Positions 34,231 to 43,163 of a DNA stretch of 48,386 nt are shown piece after piece. This DNA is from Crocinitomicaceae bacterium. GTDB lineage: Bacteria > Bacteroidota > Bacteroidia > Flavobacteriales_D > Crocinitomicaceae. Both the position numbers and the translations under genes were made by a program. The notes below the pieces were generated by a model. The model saw only the letters and a program-made list of their open reading frames with translations, did no database searches and was not told the origin of the DNA. The stretch is taken from positions 1 to 48,386 of the forward strand of contig JAIOZF010000014.1 in NCBI GenBank assembly GCA_021740745.1, in the 5' to 3' direction. How positions within the stretch are numbered: position 1 is the stretch's first letter; the number at the start of each line of letters is the position of its first letter.

Positions 34231-35778
34231 ATGCCTTATCGCAACCTGGGTAACAAGGCTCATACATATATTCATTTATCATCCATTTGTGGAATTGCGA
34301 TTGGATTGCCATTAAATAAGGTCGTCCTATCTATTTCTCTAATGATAGGTTTATTGAATTTAATCGTTGAGGCAAACTTCAGAACGTATTGGAATAATCT
34401 TAAAGAAGCTAAAATTACTTGGCTGATTGGTAGCTTCTGGTTACTGCATGTCGCAGGACTTCTTTGGACAAGTGAAATGAATTTTGGATTAAGTGACATC
34501 CGAATAAAATTACCATTGATTGTCATTCCATTGATTTTAACATGTAAACCGATCACTGAAAGAAAAGAAATCAATTATATATTCTTGTCATTTATCGGTT
34601 CCTTGATATTTACATCATTTTATAATTATTTATCCTACACCGGGATAATTCATGATTACAAATACAATGACATAAGAGGTTTATCACTTTTCGGTTCGCA
34701 TATACGTTATGGGATCCTAATAGCTATCGGCGCAATGCTCTCGTTGTATTTATTTTTCTCGCAACAAAAAATCAAATGGCTTTGCGCCATGCTCTTTGCT
34801 TGGTTTGCATTTTACACGTTTTATAGTCAAATTATTTCAGGAGCATTAGCATTTGGTATTGGTGTAATTGCTTATCTGCTTTTTTACATTTACCAATACA
34901 AACGTCAATTATTCATCCTATCGAGTCTTGTTTTAGTTTTGCTGCCGACTTTTGTGCTTGTATATATGTATCAATCAAAAGAGACTAAACCAGCAAAATT
35001 GGACTTAACAGCACTTGATCAAACAACCAAAAAGGGGAACGCATATGTTCACAGTACGCTAGGTAGTCAGCATCCAAATGGGCAATACATATTTGTAAAT
35101 CTTTGTGAGGTAGAATTAAGAGAAGAATGGAATAACGTTTCAACTTTCGATTACGATGGCAAGGATAAAAAAGGTCAAATTCTTCGCTACACATTAATGC
35201 GCTACATGACCTCGATGGGATTGAAAAAAGACGCTCATGATTTTAAACAACTGCAGCAGTCAGATATCTTAAACATTGAAAATGGCAATGCAGATATCAA
35301 TGATACTAAATCAGGTATTTTAGCTCGCGTTAGTGGAATTCGTTTTCAAATTCAAAACAACATTGATCCAAATGGTCATTCTTTGCTACAAAGAATCGAA
35401 TACTGGAAAACAGGATGGCAAATCGTAAAAACAAATTGGTTAATTGGCGTTGGAACCGGTGATACTCAAGTTGCTTTTGACAAACAATATGACCGCGACA
35501 ATTCCCCTTTAGTGAAGGAAAACAGGTTACGAGCGCACAATACTTATTTAACGGTATGGATTACCTTTGGAATAATTGGAATAGGATTGTTTGTTTGGCT
35601 GATTGCATTTTACCTCAAAACAAGTCTTCTTTTAAATCATCCGCTTGCCTTTGTATTTATACTGATTGCCTGTTCCACCTTCCTCATTGAAGACACCTTA
35701 GAAACGCAAACCGGAGTAACACTATTCGCTTTCTTTTATGCCCTATTAATTGTAAAAATTAATCCTTATCGTTCTTAA
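34231..35778 (+). CDS. O-antigen ligase family protein
   Basis: This 515-residue polytopic membrane protein has about ten to twelve hydrophobic segments and a large soluble loop between roughly residues 250 and 390, the layout of Wzy_C/WaaL-type enzymes. The segment WLIGVGTGDTQVAFDKQY and then RLRAHNTYLTVWITFGIIGIG matches the conserved part of the family. Such proteins transfer or polymerise glycan chains on the periplasmic side; the acceptor cannot be told. No other glycan genes are adjacent. Its 3' end overlaps the convergent antiporter gene by 20 bases. Confidence 0.82.
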   Translation: MPYRNLGNKAHTYIHLSSICGIAIGLPLNKVVLSISLMIGLLNLIVEANFRTYWNNLKEAKITWLIGSFWLLHVAGLLWTSEMNFGLSDIRIKLPLIVIPLILTCKPITERKEINYIFLSFIGSLIFTSFYNYLSYTGIIHDYKYNDIRGLSLFGSHIRYGILIAIGAMLSLYLFFSQQKIKWLCAMLFAWFAFYTFYSQIISGALAFGIGVIAYLLFYIYQYKRQLFILSSLVLVLLPTFVLVYMYQSKETKPAKLDLTALDQTTKKGNAYVHSTLGSQHPNGQYIFVNLCEVELREEWNNVSTFDYDGKDKKGQILRYTLMRYMTSMGLKKDAHDFKQLQQSDILNIENGNADINDTKSGILARVSGIRFQIQNNIDPNGHSLLQRIEYWKTGWQIVKTNWLIGVGTGDTQVAFDKQYDRDNSPLVKENRLRAHNTYLTVWITFGIIGIGLFVWLIAFYLKTSLLLNHPLAFVFILIACSTFLIEDTLETQTGVTLFAFFYALLIVKINPYRS

Positions 35779-37924
35779 AGATATTTTTCACTTCCTTGCC
35801 AAGTCGCTGAATTTTCTCCATCCCTGCTGAAATTGCATTTGAATCAAATTCTTCATAGTTCACATACAAATTATCCATTTGATTTTGAGATGGGTAAATC
35901 AATATCTGATCATTATCCACATAGCCCTTCTCCAATTTAGTTGGAAAAGAATCTACAGCAGAAGAATAGGACACCCCTCCGCTTCTTGCTGAACAGTATA
36001 TCATTAAATTATCATTCGATTTTTTACCATGTAAAATAAAGAAATCATCAACCTCATCAATTTCATATAATTTTGTGTGTCCAGCATATCTGCGTGACTC
36101 AGCGATTTTCCCCCATTTTTCAAAAGTAGATGTGGTTGCATAAAGATCTATAGGAATGTTTAACTCTCTTCCTAATCGAATAATTCGTTCTGTCCATTCA
36201 ATGAAACTCATTTCCAATTCAGCCAATTTTGGACAAATCACAACAATCTTATTGTAGGCTGCCGAAGGGCGATTTAATTGACAGAAAAAGATAGTTTTAT
36301 CACATACTGATAATAAATGATCTCGATCATCGCCAACAATTCGCTTTAGTAAATTAATGTTTTGGCTGTCATTGATTACAACTATGTCTGCCACCAGTTC
36401 TTTTGAAACACGTGCAATTCCACTCGAAAGATTATGGTCAATCGTTGCAATTGTATTCACCTTGGATTCTCCTCCAGAAAAATGCTTGATGATATCATCC
36501 AAATGGCGGCGTGCTCCCTTTATCATTCTTTCAGCCATTTCATCGTTTGGATAAACACTGACTACCGAAATAGGATTGAATACTTTGCGATTGGTAATCA
36601 ATATCGAAAAATCTAACAGCCTTTCATTTCCTTTCAATTGATTAATGGCTAACAATAAATGCTGATTACGCAACTTGGTTTCATTCACAGAATCATCTTT
36701 ATCGGCCAATTCAATTAAAAGTTTTTTCCCTGCATTTTCTGTGACAAATGAAGCGGTCATACAGGTAATTAAAATCAACAAAATTGTGGCGTTTACGATT
36801 TTAATTCCAAGAATTTCATTTTCATATCCCACCATAATAATTGCCAATGTTGCAGCAGCATGAGAAGCACTTAAACCAAAAATGATTTGTCGCTCAGTTC
36901 CCGACATTTTAAAAATTAATTGCGTTACAAATGCGGCCAACCATTTACTGAAAATAGCGAATGATGTTAAAACGCCTGCAATGATGAGCGACCAAGTACC
37001 ATCAAATAGTACTTTATAGTCTACTACCATTCCGACATAAATCAAAAAGAAAGGAATAAACAAGGCATTTCCAATAAATTCAATTCGATTCATTAAAGTT
37101 GAATTGTGGGGTATCAATCGATTCAATACCAACCCTGCTGTAAATGCTCCAATGATATGCTCAACACCCGCCACCTCTGCTAAAAAGGCAGCAAAAAAGA
37201 CAACCGAAAGGACAAAAATAAATTGGGCATTACTTTCACTTTCCAGTTTACTGAAAAACCACTTTGCAACTCTTGGGATAAGAAAAAACATAATCCCTGA
37301 GAAAATAATAAGGGATGTTATCAATCGCAACCAAAATGCACCATCGAGTTGACCATGGGCTGAACTTGAAATCACTGCCAAAATAATCAGCACGGCTGTA
37401 TCGGTTAAGATCGTGCCGCCTATAGTAATTGCGACTGCAGAGTTTTTCGTTAAGCCGAACTTGCTAATGATTGGATAGGCAACAAGAGTATGCGTTGCAA
37501 ACATACTCGCAGTCAACCAACTTGCGGTTTGACTCATTCCTAAACCATAATAACAAATCGGAAATCCTAAGGTAATCGGTATTAAAAATGTTAAGGCACC
37601 AAAGGTCAAACTTTTACGCAGGTACTTGCGAAATTCATTCATATCCAACTCCAATCCAGCGATGAACATGATATATAAAAGTCCAATTGTTGAGAATAAT
37701 TTAATTGAACCTTCCGATTCCATTGTTTTCATTCCAATAATTCCCAAAGCATGAGGTCCGATAATTACACCAGAGATAATCAAACCAATAATGGATGGAA
37801 TTTTCATTTTCCTCAATAAAATCGGAGAAAGGAGAATAATAAAGAGTAAAAGTGAGAACAAAAGCACTGGATTCTTCAATGGAAGATGAAATTCTTCTAA
37901 AAGATGTGCTACAAAATAATCCAT
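35759..37924 (-). CDS. CPA2 family cation:proton antiporter
   Basis: This 721-residue protein has an N-terminal Na+/H+ exchanger domain of about 12-13 helices (residues ~15-415; ILLSPILLRKMKIPSIIGLI at the start, GLELDMNEFRKYLRKSL and TILTDTAVLI inside) and a ~290-residue cytosolic C-terminal part that looks like one or two universal stress protein-like domains (for example SILITNRKVFNPISVVSVYP). This is the KefB/NapA-like CPA2 layout without an RCK domain. It exchanges monovalent cations for protons; specificity is unknown. A perfect -7 box lies 17 nt upstream. Its 3' end overlaps the convergent ligase gene. Confidence 0.9.
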   Translation of the reverse strand: MDYFVAHLLEEFHLPLKNPVLLFSLLLFIILLSPILLRKMKIPSIIGLIISGVIIGPHALGIIGMKTMESEGSIKLFSTIGLLYIMFIAGLELDMNEFRKYLRKSLTFGALTFLIPITLGFPICYYGLGMSQTASWLTASMFATHTLVAYPIISKFGLTKNSAVAITIGGTILTDTAVLIILAVISSSAHGQLDGAFWLRLITSLIIFSGIMFFLIPRVAKWFFSKLESESNAQFIFVLSVVFFAAFLAEVAGVEHIIGAFTAGLVLNRLIPHNSTLMNRIEFIGNALFIPFFLIYVGMVVDYKVLFDGTWSLIIAGVLTSFAIFSKWLAAFVTQLIFKMSGTERQIIFGLSASHAAATLAIIMVGYENEILGIKIVNATILLILITCMTASFVTENAGKKLLIELADKDDSVNETKLRNQHLLLAINQLKGNERLLDFSILITNRKVFNPISVVSVYPNDEMAERMIKGARRHLDDIIKHFSGGESKVNTIATIDHNLSSGIARVSKELVADIVVINDSQNINLLKRIVGDDRDHLLSVCDKTIFFCQLNRPSAAYNKIVVICPKLAELEMSFIEWTERIIRLGRELNIPIDLYATTSTFEKWGKIAESRRYAGHTKLYEIDEVDDFFILHGKKSNDNLMIYCSARSGGVSYSSAVDSFPTKLEKGYVDNDQILIYPSQNQMDNLYVNYEEFDSNAISAGMEKIQRLGKEVKNIFKNDKD

Positions 37925-37941
37925 GTCTCTGCTTTGAGGTC

Positions 37942-37949
37942 CAAATATA
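37942..37949 (-). promoter_or_regulatory. -7 promoter box of CPA2 antiporter gene
   Basis: On the minus strand this reads TATATTTG, a perfect TAnnTTTG match, 17 nt upstream of the ATG at 37924. Confidence 0.55.
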
Positions 37950-38003
37950 CCATTTTATAGAATTGATAATACTGAATTAAAGTGACTTCTAAACTGAATT
38001 CAC

Positions 38004-38011
38004 TAACTTTG
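38004..38011 (+). promoter_or_regulatory. -7 promoter box of mgtE
   Basis: TAACTTTG matches TAnnTTTG exactly, 15 nt upstream of the ATG at 38027. Confidence 0.55.
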
Positions 38012-38026
38012 CAAAAAAAATAAGCT

Positions 38027-39379
38027 ATGCGCTTCGAATTATCCAAAGATTTTCTTGAATTGCTTCGTTCCAAAATTGAGGAACAAGACCTTCTATGGAT
38101 AAACGAGAACCTACTTGGTCTTCACTTCGCAGACATCGCTGAAATACTAGATAAATTATCCAACGACGAGGCAAAATACATCTATTTTCAATTAGAAGAA
38201 GAAGTTCAAGCCGACGTTTTAATGGAGCTAGAGGAAGAGGTGCGTGATCGCTTTTTAGCATCACTTTCTTCCAAAGAAATCGCAGACCAACTCGAAAATC
38301 TGGATTCCGATGATGCTGCCGATATCTTAGGTGATTTATCAGATGAAAAAATCCAAGAAGTCATTTCTCACATGGAGGATGATGAAGCCGCAGAAGACAT
38401 TGTAGATCTATTGAACTATGATGAAGATACTGCAGGTGGATTGATGCAGAAAGAGTTCATTCAAGCGAAACTTGATTGGCCAGTTGACCGTTGTTTAGTT
38501 GAACTGCGTCGTCAAGCAGAAGACGTAGAAAAAGTCTATACCATTTATGTTGTAGATGATTTAAACAAGCTTGTTGGGGTTCTTTCTTTGAAGCGATTGT
38601 TATTTGCTTCTCCAAAGACAAAAATCATTGATTTATATCAAGGCAAAAATATTATATCGGTTAAAACTTCCGATGACAGTGAAGATGTTGCCAAGGTAAT
38701 GGAGAAATACGATTTGGTTTCTGTCCCGGTTGTTGATTTACAAAATAAACTAGTAGGTCGAATTACCTTAGATGACGTTGTGGATGTTATCAAGGAGGAA
38801 GCAGATAAAGATTTCCAATTGGCATCGGGTATCTCTGAGCGTATCGAATCAACCTTTAGTGTTTGGCGAATTACGCGTGCGCGAATTCCTTGGTTAATTA
38901 TTGCTATGTTGGGTGGGACATTAGGTGCTCAAGTAATTGCAAATTTTGAAGTTGGGATTACACAAATTCCTGCCTTGGCTTTCTTTATTCCATTAATTAC
39001 AGCGATGGGTGGAAATGTAGGTGTACAATCTTCGGCAATTGTTGTGCAATCACTTGCAAAAGGAAATGATCAATTTGGAAGTATCATGCAAAAACTCTCC
39101 AAAGAAGCACTCGTTGCGCTTGTAAATGGATTAATTCTATCCTCAATTATATTTGGAATTGCTTATTATTTCGAAAATTCTACATTGGGATTAGTGGTAA
39201 GTATTTCACTTTTCACCGTAATCGTATTCGCTGCCATCTTTGGAACGCTCATTCCTTTGGTGTTAAATCACTATAAAATAGATCCAGCATTAGCTACCGG
39301 TCCGTTCGTCACTACGCTAAATGATATCGTTGGATTGTTTATCTACTTCACTATCGGAATGCTGTTGTATCAAATTTAG
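38027..39379 (+). CDS. mgtE: Magnesium transporter MgtE
   Basis: This 450-residue protein has the three-part MgtE layout: an acidic N domain (residues ~20-125, with ENLDSDDAADILGDLSDEKI), a pair of CBS domains (~130-255, with VYTIYVVDDLNKLVGVLSLK), and a C-terminal five-helix pore domain (~285-450). The pore motif GGNVGVQSSAIVVQSLAKG is present. It is a Mg2+-gated Mg2+ channel in the inner membrane; the cytosolic N and CBS domains act as the magnesium sensor. It is monocistronic with its own promoter. Confidence 0.96.
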   Translation: MRFELSKDFLELLRSKIEEQDLLWINENLLGLHFADIAEILDKLSNDEAKYIYFQLEEEVQADVLMELEEEVRDRFLASLSSKEIADQLENLDSDDAADILGDLSDEKIQEVISHMEDDEAAEDIVDLLNYDEDTAGGLMQKEFIQAKLDWPVDRCLVELRRQAEDVEKVYTIYVVDDLNKLVGVLSLKRLLFASPKTKIIDLYQGKNIISVKTSDDSEDVAKVMEKYDLVSVPVVDLQNKLVGRITLDDVVDVIKEEADKDFQLASGISERIESTFSVWRITRARIPWLIIAMLGGTLGAQVIANFEVGITQIPALAFFIPLITAMGGNVGVQSSAIVVQSLAKGNDQFGSIMQKLSKEALVALVNGLILSSIIFGIAYYFENSTLGLVVSISLFTVIVFAAIFGTLIPLVLNHYKIDPALATGPFVTTLNDIVGLFIYFTIGMLLYQI

Positions 39380-39437
39380 CATAGACAACTTGGTTTTAAG
39401 ATTTGCTTCTTGGTTCAAAAATTAATACTTTAGTTAT

Positions 39438-39623
39438 ATGGAAATTCAATTTCAGTCAAAAAGTGAAAGTAATAAACAACAAGAGCAGGCCTTCTTAGCT
39501 TTGAGTCCCGTTGACCGTTTTATTGCCTTTATTCGTCTTTCAAATCAAATTTTGAAATTCCCAACGAAAGCAAGTACCGAAACTAAAAGTAATTTTGTTT
39601 TAGAATTGAAGAAAAAATGCTAG
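39438..39623 (+). CDS. Small partner protein of nucleotidyltransferase cassette
   Basis: This 61-residue, charged, soluble protein (MEIQFQSKSESNKQQEQAFL ... SPVDRFIAFIRLSNQ) overlaps the start of the next gene by 7 bases, so translation is coupled. It seems to be the kind of short protein I recall just upstream of similar nucleotidyltransferases in other Bacteroidota, where it may act as a toxin-antitoxin-type partner, but no function is established. A near-consensus -7 box (TACTTTAG, about 39426-39433) lies just upstream. Confidence 0.68.
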   Translation: MEIQFQSKSESNKQQEQAFLALSPVDRFIAFIRLSNQILKFPTKASTETKSNFVLELKKKC

Positions 39624-40093
39624 ACGATTGGGATTCAAATATTTTAACTTTTCTTGAGCTCTGCAACAAGCATGATGTTAGAATGCTTATGGTTGGGGGC
39701 GGTGCAGTTAATTTTCATGGGTATCAGCGTCATTCTGCAGATGTGGATTTCTGGCTCGAAACAACGAATGAAAACCTCTTGAAATTAATTCGCGTATTGA
39801 ATGAAATGGGTTATGAGGTCAACGATTTTCCTGAAAGTGTTAAAAATCAAGAACAGAATATTTCAATGAAATTTTCACCAACGAGTATTGCAATTGAATT
39901 AATTACTCGATTTTCCGTTAATCGTTCATTTGATCAAGCTTATAATGAAGCAGAAATTGCTCAAGTTGAAGGTTATCCATTATTGAAATGGAACGTACTT
40001 AATTTTGATGATTTAATTACGAGTAAAATTAAATCATCACGGGCGAAAGATCTTCTTGACATTCAAGAATTGAAAAGATTAAAAAAAGATTAA
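39617..40093 (+). CDS. MNT/DUF6036-like nucleotidyltransferase
   Basis: This 158-residue protein has the nucleotidyltransferase signature: the GGG loop at residues 27-29 (MVGGGAVNFHGY) followed by the metal-binding pair Asp42 and Asp44 in HSADVDFWLE. The rest resembles the small DUF6036/MNT-like group; VLNFDDLITSKIKSSRAKDLLDIQEL near the C-terminus is the usual end of this family. Related proteins act as toxins or antitoxins that add nucleotides to tRNA or partner proteins; here the activity is unknown. It forms a two-gene cassette with the 61-residue protein, between mgtE and a dehydrogenase gene. Confidence 0.82.
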   Translation: MLDDWDSNILTFLELCNKHDVRMLMVGGGAVNFHGYQRHSADVDFWLETTNENLLKLIRVLNEMGYEVNDFPESVKNQEQNISMKFSPTSIAIELITRFSVNRSFDQAYNEAEIAQVEGYPLLKWNVLNFDDLITSKIKSSRAKDLLDIQELKRLKKD

Positions 40094-40169
40094 AAAACTA
40101 AAGTTCAATAAAGGTTTAAGCCTAGCTGCATTTATTTTTTTCTTTCCTTTGAGCACGAATCCTTGAAAC

Positions 40170-41114
40170 ATGAAAATAATATTCCTCGATAGCGTACACA
40201 CTATATTAGAAGAACGCATGAAAGCTCAAGGCTATACGTGTATTCTTGCAGCCGATTTACCGAAAGATGAGTGTTTGAAACTAATTCAAGATGCTGATGG
40301 AATCGTAATTCGCTCAAGATTTACCATGAATTCAGAATTTTTACAATTTGCTCCGAATATAAAATTCATTGCGCGATCAGGAGCCGGAATGGAGAACATT
40401 GACACAGTCTATTGTGAAAAACGAAAGATTATCCTGTTTAATGCCCCTGAAGGAAATAGAAATGCCGTCGGAGAGCATGCTTTAGGAATGTTGCTTTCGC
40501 TCATGAATAAATTGCATACAGCAGATCGAGAAGTTAGAACTGGAAAGTGGGATCGTGAAGGAAATCGGGGAATTGAACTGGATGGAAAAACAGTTGGAAT
40601 CATTGGATTTGGAAACAACGGAAGCGCTTTTGCTAAAAAGCTACGCGGTTTTGAAGTGAAACTAATGGCCTACGACAAATATAAAAGTGATTTTGGAGAT
40701 CATTTTGTCATGGAATGTACCTTGGAGGCAATTTTGCAGAATGCGGATGTAATTAGTTTTCATGTCCCACAAAATGAAGAAACCATGTACATGGCCAATC
40801 AATCGTTTTTTGATGCTGTTCAAAAATCAATCTTTTTGCTCAATCTCTCTAGAGGAAAAATTGTTCAAACATCAGCCTTAGTTGCCGCAATGAAGTCTGG
40901 GAAAGTTATTGGCGCTGGATTAGATGTCTTGGAATACGAGAAAAGTAGTTTTGAGTCCTTCTTTGAACAAGAAATTCCTTCAGATTTTTCTTACCTCTTG
41001 CAATCAGATCAAGTTATTCTAACTCCGCATGTTGGTGGTTGGACCAATGAAAGTTATTTCAAATTAAGTGCTGTGCTTGCTGACAAAATTATTGGTCATT
41101 TTTCGGAAGAATAA
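40170..41114 (+). CDS. D-2-hydroxyacid dehydrogenase family protein (phosphoglycerate dehydrogenase-like)
   Basis: This 314-residue protein belongs to the D-isomer-specific 2-hydroxyacid dehydrogenases. The NAD-binding loop GFGNNG spans residues 146-151 in TVGIIGFGNNGSAF. Catalytic residues by spacing to E. coli SerA are Arg228 (LNLSRGK), Glu257 (VLEYE) and His287 (TPHVGGW). It lacks the regulatory ACT domain of SerA. The substrate may be 3-phosphoglycerate or another 2-hydroxyacid; no serine pathway gene is adjacent. A -7-like TTCCTTTG lies about 25-30 nt upstream. Confidence 0.87.
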   Translation: MKIIFLDSVHTILEERMKAQGYTCILAADLPKDECLKLIQDADGIVIRSRFTMNSEFLQFAPNIKFIARSGAGMENIDTVYCEKRKIILFNAPEGNRNAVGEHALGMLLSLMNKLHTADREVRTGKWDREGNRGIELDGKTVGIIGFGNNGSAFAKKLRGFEVKLMAYDKYKSDFGDHFVMECTLEAILQNADVISFHVPQNEETMYMANQSFFDAVQKSIFLLNLSRGKIVQTSALVAAMKSGKVIGAGLDVLEYEKSSFESFFEQEIPSDFSYLLQSDQVILTPHVGGWTNESYFKLSAVLADKIIGHFSEE

Positions 41115-41147
41115 GAGTTGGCTTCGAGAGCCTCAGTCAACAATACA

Positions 41148-41996
41148 TCAACTCACTCGCAACAAATTTCCAAAGTATAAATCCTTTCCGGTTGTAGTTT
41201 GCATCCAGAGTTCACTTACTTCTATTGATTTATGCTTGAAATAGCGATTGGCAAGTGATTTAATGGTATTGATTTCAAGTGTGGGCGAATAAGTGTTCAT
41301 TACTAAAAAACCATCTCGCGAAAGCAATGCTGCTGCGGTTGACATTAATTCTTCAATTTTATCTTCCAACTTCCACTTCTCCCCTTTTGCTCCGAGTCCC
41401 CAAGCAGGAGGATCCATCACAATTCCTTTGTACTTATTACCCCTTTTTTGTTCTCGGGCAGCAAATTTCATTGCGTCCTCTAATACCCATTTGATATCAG
41501 TCAACTCGCTTTTTTCCATGTTCACTTTTGCCCAAGAAATCAATTGTTTGACAGAATCGACATGAATTGTATCAGCACCGGCGCACTTTGCCACGCAAGA
41601 TGAAGCACCCGTGTAGGCAAATAGGTTTAAAAATTTATCGTTTTTAGCTATTCTTTTTTCGATGAATTCCCAATTTGTCTGTTGTTCAGGAAATAAACCT
41701 AGGTGCTTGAATTTAGTCAACTCAAGCTGAAACTTTAATGTTTCATAGCCAATTATCCATTTTTCAGGAGCGCTATCTTTGAGTTTTTTCCAAGTACCAG
41801 ATTGACCACTTTTGGAAATAAATTCCCAATGCGCTAATTCTTTCCATTCATCAAAGGGTTTCCCTGAGTGAAAATAGGCTTGAACCTCTGGACGAATCGT
41901 ATAAACAGTACCCCAACGCTCGAGTTTTTTCCCCCCACCAGCGTCGATTAATTCATAATCTTCCCATGCTAATGAGTAGGTTTTCTCTTGCGCCAT
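41148..41996 (-). CDS. Class I SAM-dependent methyltransferase (RlmI-like, without PUA domain)
   Basis: This 282-residue protein has a Rossmann methyltransferase domain in its second half: motif I FLNLFAYTGASSCVAKCAGA, and motif IV MDPPAWGLG. This places it near the RlmI/RlmL group that modifies 23S rRNA. The N-terminal part (ELIDAGGGKKLERWGTVYTIRPEV) lacks the PUA domain of RlmI, so the RNA target is unclear. It is the last gene of a three-gene minus-strand operon with a 6-base gap to the TPR-like gene. Confidence 0.85.
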   Translation of the reverse strand: MAQEKTYSLAWEDYELIDAGGGKKLERWGTVYTIRPEVQAYFHSGKPFDEWKELAHWEFISKSGQSGTWKKLKDSAPEKWIIGYETLKFQLELTKFKHLGLFPEQQTNWEFIEKRIAKNDKFLNLFAYTGASSCVAKCAGADTIHVDSVKQLISWAKVNMEKSELTDIKWVLEDAMKFAAREQKRGNKYKGIVMDPPAWGLGAKGEKWKLEDKIEELMSTAAALLSRDGFLVMNTYSPTLEINTIKSLANRYFKHKSIEVSELWMQTTTGKDLYFGNLLRVS

Positions 41997-42002
41997 GATA
42001 AA

Positions 42003-42584
42003 TTAACGGGTACGAGGCATTTTCTTGCGACCCCCCATCATTTGCGCCATACGCATTTGATTTTTTGAAGGTGCCATTTTCATTTGACCTAACATTTGGT
42101 TGATTTGTTCTTTCATCATACCGGTGTTATCCAAACGTTTTGCTTCCGCCAATAATTTTTCTGCTTCCGCTTTACGACCAGTTTGAGCACAAATACCAGC
42201 TAGGTGCATACGAGCAACAGCATTGTCTTGTCCAGTTCTTAGTCCTAAACCAATTGCTTTTCTTAAGTATTGTTCACTTTTCGAAAAACCAAATTCATGT
42301 GTATTCATTACCGCTTGTAAAAACAACACATATGCATGCTGCTTGCGAGGAAGCATTTGCGGAGCACCAATTCGATTGATGTATTTCTTTGCTTTTTCTG
42401 TGTTTCCAACGCGCATTTGATTCAAGGCTAAAATCATATTTTCATTCCGGAAGAAAGACAAAATGATGATAGCTGTTACAAAAATGAAAGTTATTCCCCA
42501 TCCCCAATGACCTGAAACGAACAAATAAACGTTAAAGAAAAGTGCTAAAGCTGCAATTGCGCAGCGAATAATAAATCCAGTCAT
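42003..42584 (-). CDS. Membrane protein with TPR-like repeats
   Basis: This 193-residue protein begins with two membrane helices (residues ~3-22 and ~26-44) and continues with helical repeats resembling TPRs (ALNQMRVGNTEKAKKYINRI, then a later ARMHLAGICAQTGRKAEAEKLL). The C-terminus is basic with many Met. It is probably an inner-membrane protein with a cytosolic repeat domain for protein contacts. It sits between a RidA gene (2-base gap) and a methyltransferase gene (6-base gap). Function unknown. Confidence 0.75.
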   Translation of the reverse strand: MTGFIIRCAIAALALFFNVYLFVSGHWGWGITFIFVTAIIILSFFRNENMILALNQMRVGNTEKAKKYINRIGAPQMLPRKQHAYVLFLQAVMNTHEFGFSKSEQYLRKAIGLGLRTGQDNAVARMHLAGICAQTGRKAEAEKLLAEAKRLDNTGMMKEQINQMLGQMKMAPSKNQMRMAQMMGGRKKMPRTR

Positions 42585-42586
42585 AA

Positions 42587-43021
42587 TTAATCAATTGTTG
42601 CAATACATTTTAATTCAATTGCGATCGGTGTTGGTAATGAATTTATCTCAACAGTCGTTCTACAAGGCATGTTATCTTTGAAATATTCAGCATATACGCG
42701 GTTGTAAGTATGAAAATCGCGTTTCATATTCACTAAAAATACTGTGACATCTACTAAGCTATTCCAATTCGATCCAGATTCTTCTAAAATCACACGAACA
42801 TTGTCAAATACGCTTCTGCACTGTGCTTCAAAATCAAATTCGATGAAATTACCGTTTTTGTCTAAAGTTAGTCCTGGAACACCAGAATCAGTTGCATCTG
42901 ATCCGGCAACTCTTGGTCCAACACCTGACAAAAACAATAGATTACCAACTTTTCTAGCGTGTGGGTAAATACCAACTGGCTTTGGCGCCTTGCTTGTTGA
43001 AATACGTGTTTGATCTGACAT
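42587..43021 (-). CDS. RidA family protein, 2-aminomuconate deaminase-like
   Basis: This 144-residue protein is a RidA/YjgF member. The start APKPVGIYPHARKVGNLLFLSG, the segment EAQCRSVFDNVRVILEESGS, VDVTVFLVNMKRDFHTYNRVY and PCRTTVEINSLP are close to 2-aminomuconate deaminases of the kynurenine/2-nitrobenzoate pathways, as I remember them, more than to the housekeeping RidA. The frame is open to 43105, but the ATG at 43021 matches the family start and lies 16 nt after a perfect -7 box. No tryptophan-degradation gene is in the window, so the substrate remains open. Confidence 0.85.
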   Translation of the reverse strand: MSDQTRISTSKAPKPVGIYPHARKVGNLLFLSGVGPRVAGSDATDSGVPGLTLDKNGNFIEFDFEAQCRSVFDNVRVILEESGSNWNSLVDVTVFLVNMKRDFHTYNRVYAEYFKDNMPCRTTVEINSLPTPIAIELKCIATID

Positions 43022-43037
43022 GCGTTTGAATTTTGCA

Positions 43038-43045
43038 CAAATATA
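43038..43045 (-). promoter_or_regulatory. -7 promoter box of RidA operon
   Basis: On the minus strand this reads TATATTTG, a perfect TAnnTTTG match, 16 nt upstream of the ATG at 43021; it excludes the upstream in-frame start at 43105. Confidence 0.55.
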
Positions 43046-43127
43046 GGAAATTGAATTCGTGTAGAAGATATAGGCAGGCGAAAAAGCAAAAAGCGATCTT
43101 ATCATGCCATTATTGACAATTTGGTAT

Positions 43128-43135
43128 TATTTTTG
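43128..43135 (+). promoter_or_regulatory. -7 promoter box of lipoprotein gene
   Basis: TATTTTTG matches TAnnTTTG exactly, 28 nt upstream of the ATG at 43164. Confidence 0.5.
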
Positions 43136-43163
43136 TCTTGCGCGTTTCAACTTTTACGAATCT

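Noticed and set aside
41115-41147. GGCT/AGCC hairpin between convergent dehydrogenase and methyltransferase genes.
   Set aside because: The stem is only 4 bp with no T-run, too weak to call.
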